Origin: Paraburkholderia nodosa DSM 21604
GTDB lineage: Bacteria; Pseudomonadota; Gammaproteobacteria; Burkholderiales; Burkholderiaceae
DNA length: 64,000 bases
Assembly (NCBI RefSeq): GCF_000519185.1
Contig: NZ_JAFA01000019.1
Coordinates: forward strand, 62,001-126,000
Reading direction: 5' to 3'
Below, piece by piece: positions 8,893 to 17,256 of the stretch. Position numbers and translations under genes: made by a program. The notes under the pieces were generated by a model. The model ran no database searches. It was not told the origin of the DNA and was given only the letters and a program-made list of their open reading frames with translations. How positions within the stretch are numbered: position 1 is the first letter of the stretch; each line of letters starts with the position of its first letter.

Positions 8893-10404
8893 ATGTCCAC
8901 AGCCCCCGTGAGCGCGCAGCACGACGCGCCGTTGCGCCGCTACGAACACCTGTATATCGACGGCGAATGGGTCAGCCCCATCGACGGCAAGCTCGTCGAA
9001 AGCATCGATCCGGCCACCGGCAAGCCGTGGGCCATCGCGCCGATGGGCGGCCGCGCGGACATCGACCGCGCCGTGGCAGCCGCGCGCGCCGCGTTCAATG
9101 GCCCGTGGCGGCGCATGCCCGGCCATGAGCGGGCGGCGTTGCTGCGCCGCTTCGCCGACCTGTTCAGCGCGGCGATTCCCGAGCTCGCGGTAATCGAATC
9201 GCGCGACAACGGCAACCTCGTGCGTGAGCATCGCGCGAGTCTCACGGCCCAGGTCCAGTGGTACCAATGGTTCGCCTCCCTCGCCGATAAGGCGCAAGGC
9301 ACGACGATTCCCATCGACGACAGCGTGCACGCCTTCACTACGCGCGTGCCGGTTGGCGTGGTGGGCGCAATCATTCCGTGGAATGCGCCGTTGCTCGCCA
9401 CGTGCCTGAAGATCGGCGCCGCGCTCGCGGCAGGCTGCACGGTCGTGGTGAAGGCTGCCGAGCAGACGCCCATCTCGGCTCTCGAGCTCGGCCGCCTGAT
9501 GCACGAGGCCGGCGTCCCGCGCGGCGTGTTCAACGTGGTGCCCGGCTTCGGCCGCACGGCCGGCGCCCATCTCGTCCAGCATCCCGACGTCAACAAGATT
9601 TCGTTCACGGGCTCGACCCAGACCGCAAAGCACATGGTCCGCGACGGCGCGGACAACCTCAAGCGCTTCACCTTCGAGCTGGGCGGCAAGGCACCGCACA
9701 TCATCTTTGCCGATGCCGATCTCGACAACGCGATCAACGCCGCGACCGCGTCCGCCTGGCGGCTCGCGGGGCAAAGCTGCGCGCTGGGCTCGCGCGTGCT
9801 GATCGAGCGGCCCATCTACGAGCGCGTGGTCGAGGCGTTTCGCACGCGCGCACGTGCAGTGCGCGTGGGCCTGCCATCCATCGATACGAACCACATGGGC
9901 CCACAGGCACACGAGGAGCAGTTGACGAAGACGCTCTCATACATCGAATTCGGCAAGCAGGACGGTGCGGAACTCATTGCCGGCGGCCACCGCATCGCGA
10001 CGCCGGAGCTCGCCTCAGGATACTTCGTCGAACCAACCGTCTTCGCAGGCGTGAACAACGGCATGCGGATCGCGCGCGACGAGATTTTCGGGCCGGTGGC
10101 GTCGCTAATTCCCTTCGACGGCGAGGACGAGGCCATCGCCCTCGCGAACGACACGCCCTATGGCCTTACCGCCGGCCTGTGGACGCGCGACCTGGGACGT
10201 GCCCACCGCGTCTCGAACCGCATCGAAGCTGGCATGGTCTGGGTCAACACCTACTCGTTCCTGCGCTGGTCCACACCGTATGGCGGATTCAAGACGAGCG
10301 GCTGGGGTCGCGAGAACGGTATAGGTGCGCTCGACCCGTACCACGAGACCCGCACCACCGTCATCAGTACAACCGGGCAGTTCCCTAATCTTTACGCGAG
10401 CTGA
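8893..10404 (+). CDS. NAD(P)-dependent aldehyde dehydrogenase
   Basis: 503 residues from the ATG at 8893 (GGAG nine bases before; the long open frame upstream is antisense to CoA-transferase 3 and not coding). Catalytic residues are in place: general base Glu262 in F-E-L-G-G-K, nucleophile Cys296 in G-Q-S-C-A-L-G, with the P-W-N-A-P-L cofactor-loop motif near 162 and E-I-F-G-P-V later. It oxidises an aldehyde to its acid in the cytosol. In this cluster it could take the aldehyde released by the proposed retro-aldol step. Its last 20 bases overlap, tail to tail, the end of livF on the other strand. Confidence 0.95.
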   Translation: MSTAPVSAQHDAPLRRYEHLYIDGEWVSPIDGKLVESIDPATGKPWAIAPMGGRADIDRAVAAARAAFNGPWRRMPGHERAALLRRFADLFSAAIPELAVIESRDNGNLVREHRASLTAQVQWYQWFASLADKAQGTTIPIDDSVHAFTTRVPVGVVGAIIPWNAPLLATCLKIGAALAAGCTVVVKAAEQTPISALELGRLMHEAGVPRGVFNVVPGFGRTAGAHLVQHPDVNKISFTGSTQTAKHMVRDGADNLKRFTFELGGKAPHIIFADADLDNAINAATASAWRLAGQSCALGSRVLIERPIYERVVEAFRTRARAVRVGLPSIDTNHMGPQAHEEQLTKTLSYIEFGKQDGAELIAGGHRIATPELASGYFVEPTVFAGVNNGMRIARDEIFGPVASLIPFDGEDEAIALANDTPYGLTAGLWTRDLGRAHRVSNRIEAGMVWVNTYSFLRWSTPYGGFKTSGWGRENGIGALDPYHETRTTVISTTGQFPNLYAS

Positions 10405-11125
10405 ACGCATTGGGCAGCGGCTGCACGGAAAGCGCAGCCGCCACCGAAGCCTCTGGCCCGAGCGCCTCTTTCCCGAACGGCGCGATTGCCCCCTTGTCGA
10501 TCGAGTACCAGCGCTGGCAGATCAGGTCGGCGAACTTCGCGTTCTGCTCGGCGATCAGCATCGCCATGCCGCCCGCGCGCAGCTTGTCGATCGCCTTCGC
10601 GAGCCGCAGTACTACAACAGGAGCGAGCCCTTCGCTGGGCTCGTCAAGCAGCAGCATGTGCGGCTCCAGCATCAGCGCGCGGGCGATCGCCACCATCTGG
10701 CGCTCGCCGCCGGACAACTTCCCCGCATAGCGCAGCCGCAACTTGTGCAACTCTGGGAAGAGATCGAAAACGCCTTCGAGCAGGCCCGGCGTAGGAGTCT
10801 TCACGCCGATGGTCAGGTTCTCGGCCACCGTGAGCGACCGGAACAGGCGCCCGCCGCTGGGCACAAGCGCGAGACCCGCCGCCACGCGTCGGCTCGGTGA
10901 GCGCGTGGTGATATCGATGCCGTCCAGCTCGATGCGCCCCGCGCTGGGCATGACGAGTCCAGCCACCGACGAGATGAAGGTCGTCTTGCCCGCGCCGTTC
11001 CGCCCGATCAACCCGACCACCTCGCCGTGCCCCACTGTAATCGCGCCGTCGCGTATCACCTTCACGCGGCCATAGCCCGCATCGAGCCCCTCGACGCGCA
11101 GCGCATCGTCAGATCGCTTCTCCAA
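10385..11125 (-). CDS. livF: branched-chain/amide-type ABC transporter ATPase, LivF
   Basis: 246 residues. Walker A is G-R-N-G-A-G-K-T-T, the ABC signature L-S-G-G-E-R-Q and Walker B L-L-L-D-E-P-S-E-G-L-A-P are all present; E-P-S-E-G-L-A-P is characteristic of LivF. It supplies ATP hydrolysis for a HAAT-family importer with LivG, LivH and LivM encoded just upstream. The start overlaps the end of livG by 17 bases. The end of the gene overlaps the convergent aldehyde dehydrogenase. The substrate is probably an organic acid or aromatic compound of the cluster rather than leucine, judging from context. Confidence 0.93.
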   Translation of the reverse strand: MEKRSDDALRVEGLDAGYGRVKVIRDGAITVGHGEVVGLIGRNGAGKTTFISSVAGLVMPSAGRIELDGIDITTRSPSRRVAAGLALVPSGGRLFRSLTVAENLTIGVKTPTPGLLEGVFDLFPELHKLRLRYAGKLSGGERQMVAIARALMLEPHMLLLDEPSEGLAPVVVLRLAKAIDKLRAGGMAMLIAEQNAKFADLICQRWYSIDKGAIAPFGKEALGPEASVAAALSVQPLPNAFSSRKD

Positions 11126-11867
11126 AATAGGCCTCCTTCACGCGTTCGTCCGCCCGCACCGCGTCCGGCGTGCCGTCGATCAGCACGCTCCCGGCCACCA
11201 ACACCATCACGCGGGTCGCAAACGAAAATACGATATCCATGTCGTGCTCGACGAACACCATCGGCATCTTTTCTTCCGCGGCAATCGCGTGGATCAAGCT
11301 CAGGCAGTCGCGCGACTCGTCGCGTCCCATGCCGGCCGTCGGCTCGTCGAGCAGCAAGAGCCGCGGCCCCGTCGACAAAGCCACAGCCAGTTCGAGCTTG
11401 CGCTGGTCGCCATACGAAAGCTCACCGGACGGCACCTCGCGCTTGCCCGCGAGCCCGACCTTTTCGAGCAGGACGTTCGCTTCATCGCGGTTCGTGCGCG
11501 TGGCCAGCCGCAACAGATTCCACGCATGCCCCTGCGCCAGCATCAGCCCGATCTGCACGTTTTCGAGCGCCGTGTAGCCGGGAAACACGCTGCTGACCTG
11601 AAACGAGCGGCCGATGCCGTGCTTCGCGCGTCGCCACGGCGCCTGCCGCGTGACGGGCGCGCCGAACACGCGCACCTCGCCGCTATCGGGCAGCTTGCGT
11701 CCGGTGAGCAGGTCGAACAGCGTGCTCTTGCCCGCGCCGTTTGGACCGATGATCGCCACGGCCTCGGCGGGTCCGATGGAAAACGACACGCCGTTGACGG
11801 CTGTGAAGCCCCCAAACGACTTGACGAGGTTCGACGCTTCCAGCGCCAGTTCGACGCGATGGTTCAT
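11109..11867 (-). CDS. livG: branched-chain/amide-type ABC transporter ATPase, LivG
   Basis: 252 residues from the ATG at 11867, which overlaps the livM stop (ATGA). Walker A G-P-N-G-A-G-K-S-T, signature L-S-Y-G-D-Q-R-K-L-E, Walker B L-L-L-D-E-P-T-A-G-M and the long C-terminal F-V-E-H-D-M-D-I-V-F segment typical of LivG are visible. It works as a heterodimer with LivF on the inner face of the membrane. A much longer open frame upstream is a shadow of livM in another frame. Confidence 0.94.
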   Translation of the reverse strand: MNHRVELALEASNLVKSFGGFTAVNGVSFSIGPAEAVAIIGPNGAGKSTLFDLLTGRKLPDSGEVRVFGAPVTRQAPWRRAKHGIGRSFQVSSVFPGYTALENVQIGLMLAQGHAWNLLRLATRTNRDEANVLLEKVGLAGKREVPSGELSYGDQRKLELAVALSTGPRLLLLDEPTAGMGRDESRDCLSLIHAIAAEEKMPMVFVEHDMDIVFSFATRVMVLVAGSVLIDGTPDAVRADERVKEAYFGEAI

Positions 11868-12868
11868 GGCTGCCCCTCTATGCCGCGCTGCGACGAAACA
11901 GCCGCGCCCGGCACACCGCGTCGTGCCCGCAGCGGCGCGGCCAGCAACGCGATGAGCTTCGGCGCAATGCCTTCCGGAAAAGCCAGCGCGCAAAAGATCA
12001 CGAGCGCACCGACCACGAGGTCCGCATTCGACGAATGGACTTGCACGTAGGCCCGTGGGATCTCCAGCACCAGCATACCCAGTACCGGCCCGAGAAAGAC
12101 CGAGCGGCCGCCCAGCGCGATCATCATGAGCAGCATCGCGCTCGTGACCCACGAAAACAGATGCGGATCGACACTGCCCTCGACGCCCGCCAGCACAGCG
12201 CCAAACAGCGCGCCGAATGCGCCCGCGATCATGAAAGCGGCCAGCTCGAAGCGTTTGGGATTGCCGCCCAGCGATGCGACGCGGTCGGCGTTGTCGCGCA
12301 CGGCGCCGAGCATCGCACCGAACGGCGACGAAGTGATCTTCAGGAGCACAACACAGGCCGCGACGGTGACGAGCGCCGCGAAGCGGAACTGCGCCGGCCC
12401 GCTCCCTAGCCAGTCGGGCAGCGTCACGCCCACTAGCCCGTCGTCACCGCCCGTCAGGTTGTAGCTCGACACGACGAACACGAAGGCGACCTGCCCGATG
12501 GCCAGCGTCAGCAGGCCGAAGAACAGATGGCGTGCGCGCAGCGAAATCAGCGCGCTCAGCAACGACACCGACACGGAGAGGACAATCGCGAGCGCCACGC
12601 CGCTCCAGTACGAAGCGCCGAAGCGTATCGTTGCTACCGCAACGACATAGGCGCCGAGCCCGAAGAACAGCCCCTGCCCGAGCGAGAGCAGGCCCGTGGT
12701 TCCGACCAGCAGATTCAGGCTCATCGCCGTGCCGGCCAGGATCACAAGGCGTGTCGCTTCGGGCAGATATGCCGCAGCAATCGCCGCCGGAATCAAATAA
12801 GGGAAAAGACAAAGCGCGCCGGCCGAGAGCAACGCCGCCAGAACGGTCTTTGCGGTGCACTGCTTCAT
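11864..12868 (-). CDS. livM: branched-chain/amide-type ABC permease, LivM
   Basis: 334 residues, many hydrophobic segments. The LivM signature L-N-L-L-V-G-T-T-G-L-L-S-L-G-Q-G-L-F-F-G-L-G-A-Y appears at about residues 50-75, and the D-N-A-D-R-V-A-S-L-G coupling loop follows later. It starts two bases before the end of the livH unit region and overlaps livG by four bases, so translation is coupled. The ATG at 12868 immediately follows the livH stop. Inner-membrane translocation subunit with LivH. Confidence 0.94.
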   Translation of the reverse strand: MKQCTAKTVLAALLSAGALCLFPYLIPAAIAAAYLPEATRLVILAGTAMSLNLLVGTTGLLSLGQGLFFGLGAYVVAVATIRFGASYWSGVALAIVLSVSVSLLSALISLRARHLFFGLLTLAIGQVAFVFVVSSYNLTGGDDGLVGVTLPDWLGSGPAQFRFAALVTVAACVVLLKITSSPFGAMLGAVRDNADRVASLGGNPKRFELAAFMIAGAFGALFGAVLAGVEGSVDPHLFSWVTSAMLLMMIALGGRSVFLGPVLGMLVLEIPRAYVQVHSSNADLVVGALVIFCALAFPEGIAPKLIALLAAPLRARRGVPGAAVSSQRGIEGQP

Positions 12869-12870
12869 GA

Positions 12871-13752
12871 TCACGCTCTCCCGGCTATCGTGCGCAAGCC
12901 CGTGGGCCGGAGCACCAGAACGACCACCATCACGGCGAAGATCACGATCTCGCTGCCGTGGTCGAGCACCATCGTCGAAAGCGCCTCGGCAACGCCGATT
13001 AGCAGCGCCGCCGCGAGCGTTCCCCAAATCGCCCCAAGACCGCCGACGACGATCACCGCGAACGCGATCACGACGATCTGCACGTCCATACCAGTGTTGA
13101 TCGCGCCGCGCGGCACGGCCACGACACCCGCGATGCCGGCCAGCATCGCGGCCACGCCCATCACCACGGTGCGCAGACGCTTGACGTCGACACCCACCGC
13201 TTCGAGCATCTGCGGATCGTCCACTGCCGCACGTATCAGACGCCCCGTGCGGCTTTTGGCGAGCAGCAGCCACAGGAACACGGCGACCGAGCCCGTTACG
13301 GCCAGCACCGCGAGCTGATAGCTGGCGAGCCGCACGCCACCGAATTCGACGAAGCCCGATAGTTGTGCAGGCACCGGCATCGAGAGCGGCTCTGTGCCGA
13401 ACACGATGCGAATGCCATTGTTCAGCAGCAGCATGAGCCCGAACGACACGAGCAGTTGCCCCCACATGCCCGATGCATAGACGCGGCGAAACAGCGACAG
13501 TTCGAGCGCCGACGCGAACAGCGCGACGACCGCTGGCACGGCCAGGATCGCAACTACAAAGCCGGCGCCAGGACCCAGCAGCCGGATGCAGGTTGCGCCT
13601 GCGAACGCCGCGAGCATGAAAAACGAGCCGTGCGCGAGATTGACAACGCCCATTGCACCCCACAGCAGCGTGAGCCCCGAGGCGACAAGAAAATACAGGC
13701 CGCCGTTCGCGACGCCGGCCAGGAGCTGCGCTCCCAGTAATTGCCAGTTCAT
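12871..13752 (-). CDS. livH: branched-chain/amide-type ABC permease, LivH
   Basis: 293 residues with about eight hydrophobic segments. Diagnostic stretches are G-L-Y-F-L-V-A-S-G-L-T-L-L-W-G near residue 20, the G-V-V-N-L-A-H-G-S-F-F-M-L block, and the D-D-P-Q-M-L-E-A-V-G coupling loop. It is the first gene of the four-gene transporter unit. No periplasmic binding protein gene (livK) is found upstream (13753-13872 is too short) or elsewhere in the cluster, so the transporter must borrow one encoded outside the window. Confidence 0.94.
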   Translation of the reverse strand: MNWQLLGAQLLAGVANGGLYFLVASGLTLLWGAMGVVNLAHGSFFMLAAFAGATCIRLLGPGAGFVVAILAVPAVVALFASALELSLFRRVYASGMWGQLLVSFGLMLLLNNGIRIVFGTEPLSMPVPAQLSGFVEFGGVRLASYQLAVLAVTGSVAVFLWLLLAKSRTGRLIRAAVDDPQMLEAVGVDVKRLRTVVMGVAAMLAGIAGVVAVPRGAINTGMDVQIVVIAFAVIVVGGLGAIWGTLAAALLIGVAEALSTMVLDHGSEIVIFAVMVVVLVLRPTGLRTIAGRA

Positions 13753-13872
13753 TGACCGTGCTCCTCCAGATCTCCATGTTGCGGCCCGGTCCGGCCGGGT
13801 ATTGGCATGTGCGCCGGCGCGCCGCGTTTCTAATGCGTCTTGATTGCTCTTCTCTATTGCTCCCCTCGCCGC

Positions 13873-15174
13873 TCAACGGCTCGTGCGCGCCTCCTGCTCC
13901 AGCCGCTCGCGATGATCGGGATGCGCGATGGCGATCATGCGCGGGACGCGTTGCGCGAGCGACAGGCCCCGCAGATCCGCCACGCCGTATTCGGTGACGA
14001 TCACGCAGGCGTCGCTGCGCGGCACGGTCACGGGCCCCGAGACGCGCGCGACGATGCGGCTGTGCGCGCCTGCCCTGGAAGGCAGCGCGATAATCGGCAC
14101 GCCGCCAGCGCTCGACTGCGCCGCGCGCAGAAAATCGCTGACGCCGCCCACGGCTCCCACATAGGTGCCCGCGGCCATCTCGGCGTTCACCTGGCCGGTC
14201 AGGTCGACCTCCACAGCCGAGTTGATCGCGACAAAGCGTTCGATTCTGCCGAGCACCGTGGGGTTGTGCGTGTATTCGGTACCGCGCAGATCGAGCGTGG
14301 CGTTGCGGTGTGCAAACCGTCGTATGCGTTGCGAGCCGATGATGACACCACCCACCGTGATGCCGGCGTCGATCGTCTTTCGAGCATTGGTGACGACGCC
14401 GGCTTCGCACAGCGCGGCGACGCCGTCGCCGATGCTGCCCGTATGCACGCCAAGATCGCGCCGGTCGTGCAGTTGCGCGAGCACAGCGTCCGGAATCGTG
14501 CCGATCCCCGTCTGCAGCGTCGCGCAATCTTCCACGAGCGTGGCGACGTTCCGGCCGATGGCCTGCTCGATCTCGCCCGGCGCGGAAACCGGCGGATCCG
14601 CGAACGGCGTATCGGATTGCACGAGCAGATCGATATCGGACGCTTTCAGCCACGGGCCGCCGTAGGTCCACGGCACCTCCGGATGCACCTCAGCTATGAT
14701 CGTGCGCGTATGCTTCACCGCTTCGACGAGATATTCGCGGGCGAGGCCGAGGCTGTAACGCCCCTGTTCGTCGGGTGGCGAGACCTGCAGCATCGCGACA
14801 TCGATGCGCAACGTGCCGTTGCCGATCAGCGCCGGCAACTGCGAGTAGTGCGCGGGAAGGATATCGAGCACGCCTGCGCGAGCGAGCTTGCGATTCGCGC
14901 CGCTTCCGCAGTACGCGAGGAAGTCGAATGCGTCGGCGTGCTCCGGCGCGAGAACATCGGCCAGCCCGATGCCGAGAAACAGACGAATGCGCCGCAGCCG
15001 CTCGCGCTGCGCCACCAGCGCGCGCATGAGCGTCACCGGCTCGGCATGAGACTGCCCCCACATCACCGTGTCGCCGGGACGGATCAGGCCGGAAAGATCG
15101 GGAACGCGGGTGGTCGGGTCCGGCGCGCCAGCAGTTTCCGTGGCTTCCATAGGCAGGAATTCCTGGTGTTTCAT
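13873..15174 (-). CDS. acetyl-CoA hydrolase/transferase-family protein (4-hydroxybutyrate CoA-transferase-like)
   Basis: 433 residues of class I CoA-transferase architecture. The N-terminal half has P-G-D-T-V-M-W-G-Q-S-H-A-E-P near residue 35; the C-terminal half shows the I-N-S-A-V-E-V-D-L-T-G-Q-V-N-A-E block, where E-V-D-L-x-G-Q-x-x-x-E is typical, and ends V-T-E-Y-G-V-A-D-L-R-G-L-S. The expected glutamate nucleophile lies in the N-S-A-V-E segment. It may recycle CoA from acetyl- or propionyl-CoA to another acid. Two starts are possible: ATG at 15174 without a clear ribosome site, or ATG at 15150 with AGGA upstream. It follows livH's promoter side with 120 bases between. Confidence 0.9.
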   Translation of the reverse strand: MKHQEFLPMEATETAGAPDPTTRVPDLSGLIRPGDTVMWGQSHAEPVTLMRALVAQRERLRRIRLFLGIGLADVLAPEHADAFDFLAYCGSGANRKLARAGVLDILPAHYSQLPALIGNGTLRIDVAMLQVSPPDEQGRYSLGLAREYLVEAVKHTRTIIAEVHPEVPWTYGGPWLKASDIDLLVQSDTPFADPPVSAPGEIEQAIGRNVATLVEDCATLQTGIGTIPDAVLAQLHDRRDLGVHTGSIGDGVAALCEAGVVTNARKTIDAGITVGGVIIGSQRIRRFAHRNATLDLRGTEYTHNPTVLGRIERFVAINSAVEVDLTGQVNAEMAAGTYVGAVGGVSDFLRAAQSSAGGVPIIALPSRAGAHSRIVARVSGPVTVPRSDACVIVTEYGVADLRGLSLAQRVPRMIAIAHPDHRERLEQEARTSR

Positions 15175-15315
15175 ACAAGCAGGGCATGAGGGGTGAAGTG
15201 CGGTGATGGGAGGCGGCCAACTACAAAGGACTCCGACTTATTCGGGCCGGCCCCGCACGATTTCATGAGCATTGCATCACCGGCCCATGCGAGCGTCAAT
15301 GCGGTGCCGATAGTC

Positions 15316-15341
15316 GTTCCGTACTCCGCACTGTACGGAAC
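15316..15341. promoter_or_regulatory. perfect 9-bp inverted repeat GTTCCGTAC / GTACGGAAC
   Basis: Arms at 15316-15324 and 15333-15341 separated by eight bases. It lies about 140-190 bases before the CoA hydrolase/transferase start and ten bases after the stop of the small gene at 15352. No T-run follows on either strand, which favours a protein-binding site over a terminator. The half-site recurs at 15685 and 22157. Confidence 0.5.
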
Positions 15342-15351
15342 ATCGCACGGA

Positions 15352-15582
15352 TCACACGACGCGCATCGTCAGCTGTTGTGGCAACGGCGGGAAAACGCGC
15401 CACGCGCCATCGTCATGCCTGAAGAAGCAGATGGCGATCTCGCCACCCGGCGCGCGCGCCTCGACTCGAACACAGCGGCCACGCGCCGCGATGCGTAACG
15501 GGCGAACCCGGAACGGCACCGCATGGCTGGGCATCAGCCAGCGCTCCACGACCTCGCGCAACGACACTCGAACCGTTTCCAT
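15352..15582 (-). CDS. small hypothetical protein
   Basis: 76 residues from an ATG with a strong ribosome site (GGGAGAGG six to seven bases upstream). The sequence has an opening V-S-L-R-E-V-V-E-R-W-L and a closing I-C-F-F-R-H-D-D-G-A-W-R-V-F-P-P, a pattern I associate with a family of short uncharacterised Burkholderia proteins. No membrane segment or catalytic motif is visible. It stands alone between the MFS gene and the CoA hydrolase/transferase on the same strand. Function unknown. Confidence 0.65.
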   Translation of the reverse strand: METVRVSLREVVERWLMPSHAVPFRVRPLRIAARGRCVRVEARAPGGEIAICFFRHDDGAWRVFPPLPQQLTMRVV

Positions 15583-15682
15583 CTACCTCTCCCTGCTCTC
15601 CACTACTTTGCCACGACTGCGGGTTCGTCCATGGGATCATCGTGCGATTTTCAGCCCACCAGCGTCAACGCTGTCCGTGCTG

Positions 15683-15702
15683 CTGTTCCGTACTTTGAAC
15701 AG
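15683..15702. promoter_or_regulatory. CTGTTC / GAACAG inverted repeat containing GTTCCGTACT
   Basis: Perfect 6-bp arms at 15683-15688 and 15697-15702 around eight bases, about 100 bases before the start of the small gene at 15582 and just beyond the stop of the MFS gene. It includes the same GTTCCGTACT string as the site at 15316. Candidate operator; inferred only. Confidence 0.4.
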
Positions 15703-15726
15703 AACGGCAGCACGATGCCGGCACGC

Positions 15727-17040
15727 TCAGACGTCCGCGTAAGACATGGGCGACGGAGCCGCCTCCTGAATCTGCGCGACGACCACGGCCGCGAACACCG
15801 CAGGCACCGCGAACGCGTAGAAGTTCCATTGCGGCCCCAGTTTCGCCGCGATGACCCAGCTGCCCACCATCGGCCCCAGAATCGAGCCTATCCGTCCGAG
15901 GCCCTGCGCGATGCCGATGGCCGAGGCCCGACACGATGCGGGGAACCAGGCGGCGATATAGCCATAACTAAGTGTGGTGGAGCCGATGGAGCCCAGCCCG
16001 GCGCCGAACACGCCGAGCACTAGCCACGGGTAGGCGGGCTTCTGGCTCAGTACCAGCAAAGACAAGCCGCAGACGAGAAAGAACGGAATGAGGACCTTCT
16101 TCGATCCCAGACGATCGGCAAGCCATGCGCCGAACAGATTGCCCGAGACCGCGCCGAACTGCATCACCAGCAGAAACTGCAGCGCGGAACCCAGCGGATA
16201 GCCTGCCTTGCGCATCAGGAGCGGCAACCAGACATTGAGACCGTAGACGACCAGTTGCACGCAAAAGGCCATCAGCGCGAACAGCAGCAGCGCCCCGCGC
16301 CACTCCGCCGACATCATGAGCCGCAGGCCGCTCACGCGAGGCGTAGCCGGATGCGATTCATGCCCATGCTGCTGTTCCTGCAGTACCTGATCGAAGTCGA
16401 CGGCATAGCGGGACGCCAGCGCGCGCGCCTCGTCCATGCGGTCGCGATCAACCAGATAATTGACGGACTCGGGCAAGAGGAAATACATGGCCGGTAGAAT
16501 CAGAACGTACAGCGTGCCTGCCGCGTAGAGAACGCGCCATCCATGGCTTTCCAGCAGCGCGATGGCGAGCAGCGCGCACAGCACGCCGCCGAACGAGTAA
16601 CCGGTCAGCGTCAGTGCGTTGTAAAGCTGTCGGCGATTGCTGGGCGCGTACTCGACGCACAGCGCCACGGAAGACGGCACTACGCCTCCGAGCCCCACGC
16701 CAGTCGCGAACCGTGCCACGCCAAACGCGAACGGCGAATGTGCGAGCGCGCAGAAAAGCGCCCCCACGGAAAACCACAGCACGCCCAGCATGATGAGCCG
16801 GCGCCGGCCGATACGATCCGCTAACGGTCCCGCGCCCACGAGGCCCACCATCAGCCCCGCCAACGTCCAGCTTCCGATCATGCCGACGCCGTTCGCATCG
16901 AGTCCCCAGCCCGGTTCCACCAGCAGACGCGGAACGGTCGCACCATAGACGATGAGATCGTAGCCGTCGACCGCAATGGTCATGAAGCACAGTAGCACTA
17001 CTAATAACCTTCTTCGGGTTTGTGCAGAGGAATTGTTCAC
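15727..17040 (-). CDS. MFS transporter, aromatic acid:H+ symporter (AAHS) type
   Basis: 437 residues from a GTG at 17040, chosen because AAGGAG lies six bases before it and the first membrane helix follows at about residue 12; the frame continues further upstream but without family-like sequence. About twelve hydrophobic segments. The D-G-Y-D-L-I-V-Y-G motif in helix 1, the G-P-L-A-D-R-I-G-R-R loop 2-3 motif and L-P-E-S in loop 6-7 match PcaK/BenK-like carriers of aromatic acids. This supports an acid, possibly aromatic, as the cluster's substrate. Inner membrane. Confidence 0.92.
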   Translation of the reverse strand: MNNSSAQTRRRLLVVLLCFMTIAVDGYDLIVYGATVPRLLVEPGWGLDANGVGMIGSWTLAGLMVGLVGAGPLADRIGRRRLIMLGVLWFSVGALFCALAHSPFAFGVARFATGVGLGGVVPSSVALCVEYAPSNRRQLYNALTLTGYSFGGVLCALLAIALLESHGWRVLYAAGTLYVLILPAMYFLLPESVNYLVDRDRMDEARALASRYAVDFDQVLQEQQHGHESHPATPRVSGLRLMMSAEWRGALLLFALMAFCVQLVVYGLNVWLPLLMRKAGYPLGSALQFLLVMQFGAVSGNLFGAWLADRLGSKKVLIPFFLVCGLSLLVLSQKPAYPWLVLGVFGAGLGSIGSTTLSYGYIAAWFPASCRASAIGIAQGLGRIGSILGPMVGSWVIAAKLGPQWNFYAFAVPAVFAAVVVAQIQEAAPSPMSYADV

Positions 17041-17256
17041 GTTGTCTCCTTGCCGCTCACGGTCACGCTGGCCGTGCGGCTCTGATGGTTGCGGGATTGA
17101 AAGGGGATGACGGAGTTGAAGGGGTGCAGGCCGCCCCACTATAGGGAGACGAAATCGTCCGACCAAGTGACGGATTTCGAAGCGAAGTTTTCCAGATTCC
17201 GAATCACGCGTCGCAGGCGCGCAAAGCCGGAAAATGCCGCAAAAAGCTGGCTGAAA
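17041..17256. promoter_or_regulatory. spacer with CGAAATC / GATTTCG inverted repeat
   Basis: The spacer lies between the LysR stop and the MFS start, both leftward. Arms at 17150-17156 and 17173-17179, with an inner TCCG/CGGA pair, form a symmetric site about 110-140 bases before the MFS start, a plausible LysR target. No gene seen. Confidence 0.35.

Noticed and set aside
11864..14671. Minus-strand frame of 935 residues ending with LivM
   Set aside because: Only the last 334 residues are LivM; the earlier part is an out-of-frame reading of livH and the CoA hydrolase gene.
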